Position numbers and translations under genes: made by a program. Shown here in pieces: positions 6,070 through 6,784 of a DNA stretch of 6,784 nucleotides. This DNA comes from an uncultured Caryophanales bacterium (GTDB taxonomy: Bacteria > Bacillota_I > Bacilli_A > Izemoplasmatales > Hujiaoplasmataceae): assembly GCA_937958685.1 (NCBI GenBank), contig CALGNF010000010.1, forward strand, positions 1-6,784. Reading direction: 5' to 3'. The notes beneath the pieces are model-generated. The model saw only the letters and a list, made by a program, of their open reading frames with translations, was not told the DNA's origin and made no database searches. Each line of letters begins with the position of its first letter. The first letter of the stretch is position 1.

Positions 6070-6522
6070 TCAGCGACGATGGACAACGATGAAATCCTCG
6101 AAAACGACCGGCATGTCCTCATGGAAAACATAACCGAGCTCATGCCCTTCGGCCTGGAAGAATCGTGTATGGCCCTTTCGCCAACTTTCAAGATCGTCGT
6201 CCTCGCCTTCGCGACAGACAACGGCGAAAGTTAGCTGATTGAAAGGGATGATCGCCACCGCGGTGGTCCTGATCACGCACCGCGGCTCGCCCGCCCAATC
6301 AGTGACAATGTGAAAATCGCCGACTTCGGGGATTTTTTCGTTGGTCAAAGTGAAACTGTACAGACTGCTGGCGGTGGCTTTCTTCTTGCCCGCAAGCACC
6401 AGTTCGAGCAACTCGTTGGCCAGTTTCTCTGTCAACTCGAAATGAAAGCAACTGCTGCAGACTCGCGCTATTTCGCCACCGACATCATTGAGATACATCT
6501 GCCAATACTCTTCGCACTTCAT
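6070..6522 (-). CDS. ASCH-domain protein, YhfF-like
   Basis: This 150-residue protein reads as an ASCH-domain protein of the YhfF type. The ASCH signature is LAGKKKATASSLYSF (43-57, the GxKxxT-like motif), followed by VGDFHIVTDWAGEPRCVIRTTAV (67-89). It ends with a family-typical GEDDDLESWRKGHTRFF (106-122) and DMPVVFEDFIVV (136-147). The ASCH fold is PUA-like and suggests RNA or modified-nucleoside binding. Some relatives are nucleases or acetylcytidine amidohydrolases (E. coli YqfB), but the activity of this branch is not known to me. The ATG at 6522 has a perfect AGGAGG 7 bases upstream (6535-6530). A TATAAA at 6580-6575 might be a -10, but no good -35 goes with it. The gene lies between a tRNA terminator and the membrane protein gene and has no clear terminator of its own. 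Confidence 0.85.
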   Translation of the reverse strand: MKCEEYWQMYLNDVGGEIARVCSSCFHFELTEKLANELLELVLAGKKKATASSLYSFTLTNEKIPEVGDFHIVTDWAGEPRCVIRTTAVAIIPFNQLTFAVVCREGEDDDLESWRKGHTRFFQAEGHELGYVFHEDMPVVFEDFIVVHRR

Positions 6523-6690
6523 TGAAACACCTCCTGTAACAAGCCATTAAATCATCATGTGTCTCCAGCCGACTTTTATAGTGAATATTCTTTTTGAACG
6601 CGACCATTTTCCTTCAGATCTCTTATAACGATCCTACTGACCCTGTTTACTGTGCATTTTATCAGATTTATGCACTGTATATCAACATAT

Positions 6691-6719
6691 AAAACAAAAA
6701 GACTCACTTTGGAGTCTTT
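6691..6719 (-). terminator. Intrinsic terminator after tRNA-Leu
   Basis: On the minus strand AAAGACTC (6719-6712), a 6-base loop and GAGTCTTT (6705-6698) form a perfect 8-base stem, followed by TTGTTTT. It ends 11 bases downstream of the tRNA CCA end, so it closes the tRNA transcript before the ASCH gene. Confidence 0.88.
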
Positions 6720-6730
6720 AAAGTATTCGA

Positions 6731-6784
6731 TGGTGCGGTTGATGGGACTTGAACCCACACGTCCGATGGACACTACCCCCTCAA
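6731..6784 (-). tRNA. tRNA-Leu(GAG), 3' part only
   Basis: The minus strand carries the 3' 54 bases of a tRNA. In order they are an anticodon loop TTGAGGG with anticodon GAG, the 3' anticodon strand GGTAG, a long class II variable arm (TGTCCATCGGACG), a T-arm with GGGTTCAAGTCCC, and an acceptor strand ending in an encoded CCA at 6733-6731. The long variable arm and GAG anticodon identify leucine (CUC/CUU codons). The D-arm and 5' acceptor strand lie beyond the window. Confidence 0.93.

Noticed and set aside
1..6784. CRISPR arrays, insertion sequences, phage or defence genes
   Set aside because: No direct-repeat arrays, transposase motifs or terminal inverted repeats were seen on reading both strands.

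Overview
The window looks like the end of a short-read draft contig from a low-to-moderate GC Gram-positive-type bacterium, most likely Bacillota. Supporting signs are strong GGAGG-type ribosome sites, sigma-A-like promoters, U-rich intrinsic terminators, a cre-like CcpA site at one promoter, and a YhfF-like ASCH protein. No taxonomic search was possible. Bases 1-45 are not biological: they are Illumina P7/Read 2 adapter with an 8-nt index, fused to the end of the contig. The other end stops inside a tRNA gene.

Every supported gene is on the minus strand, so transcription runs from high to low coordinates. From right to left there is the 3' part of tRNA-Leu(GAG) with its terminator, an ASCH-domain protein, and a small two-helix membrane protein with its own promoter and terminator. 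A long regulatory region follows (about 5047-5587), then uxaC (glucuronate/galacturonate isomerase). Next is a gene-poor stretch of about 520 bases with possible decayed coding sequence and a strong hairpin. Last comes a compact operon: eda, kdgK, an IclR-family regulator, and a truncated xylose-isomerase-like TIM-barrel protein.

The metabolic genes belong to hexuronate catabolism. UxaC isomerises glucuronate or galacturonate. KdgK phosphorylates 2-keto-3-deoxygluconate (KDG) and Eda splits the product, KDPG, into pyruvate and glyceraldehyde 3-phosphate. The middle steps (fructuronate or tagaturonate reductase, mannonate or altronate dehydratase) are not visible here. The IclR protein is probably the local regulator, and a palindrome overlapping the eda promoter is a candidate operator. 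The TIM-barrel protein is the main functional unknown of the operon.

No wholly new system is evident. The best leads are the roughly 226-nt uxaC leader, with a cre-like site at the start point, an internal terminator and a second stem-loop (possible attenuation), and the translationally coupled TIM-barrel enzyme of unknown specificity.
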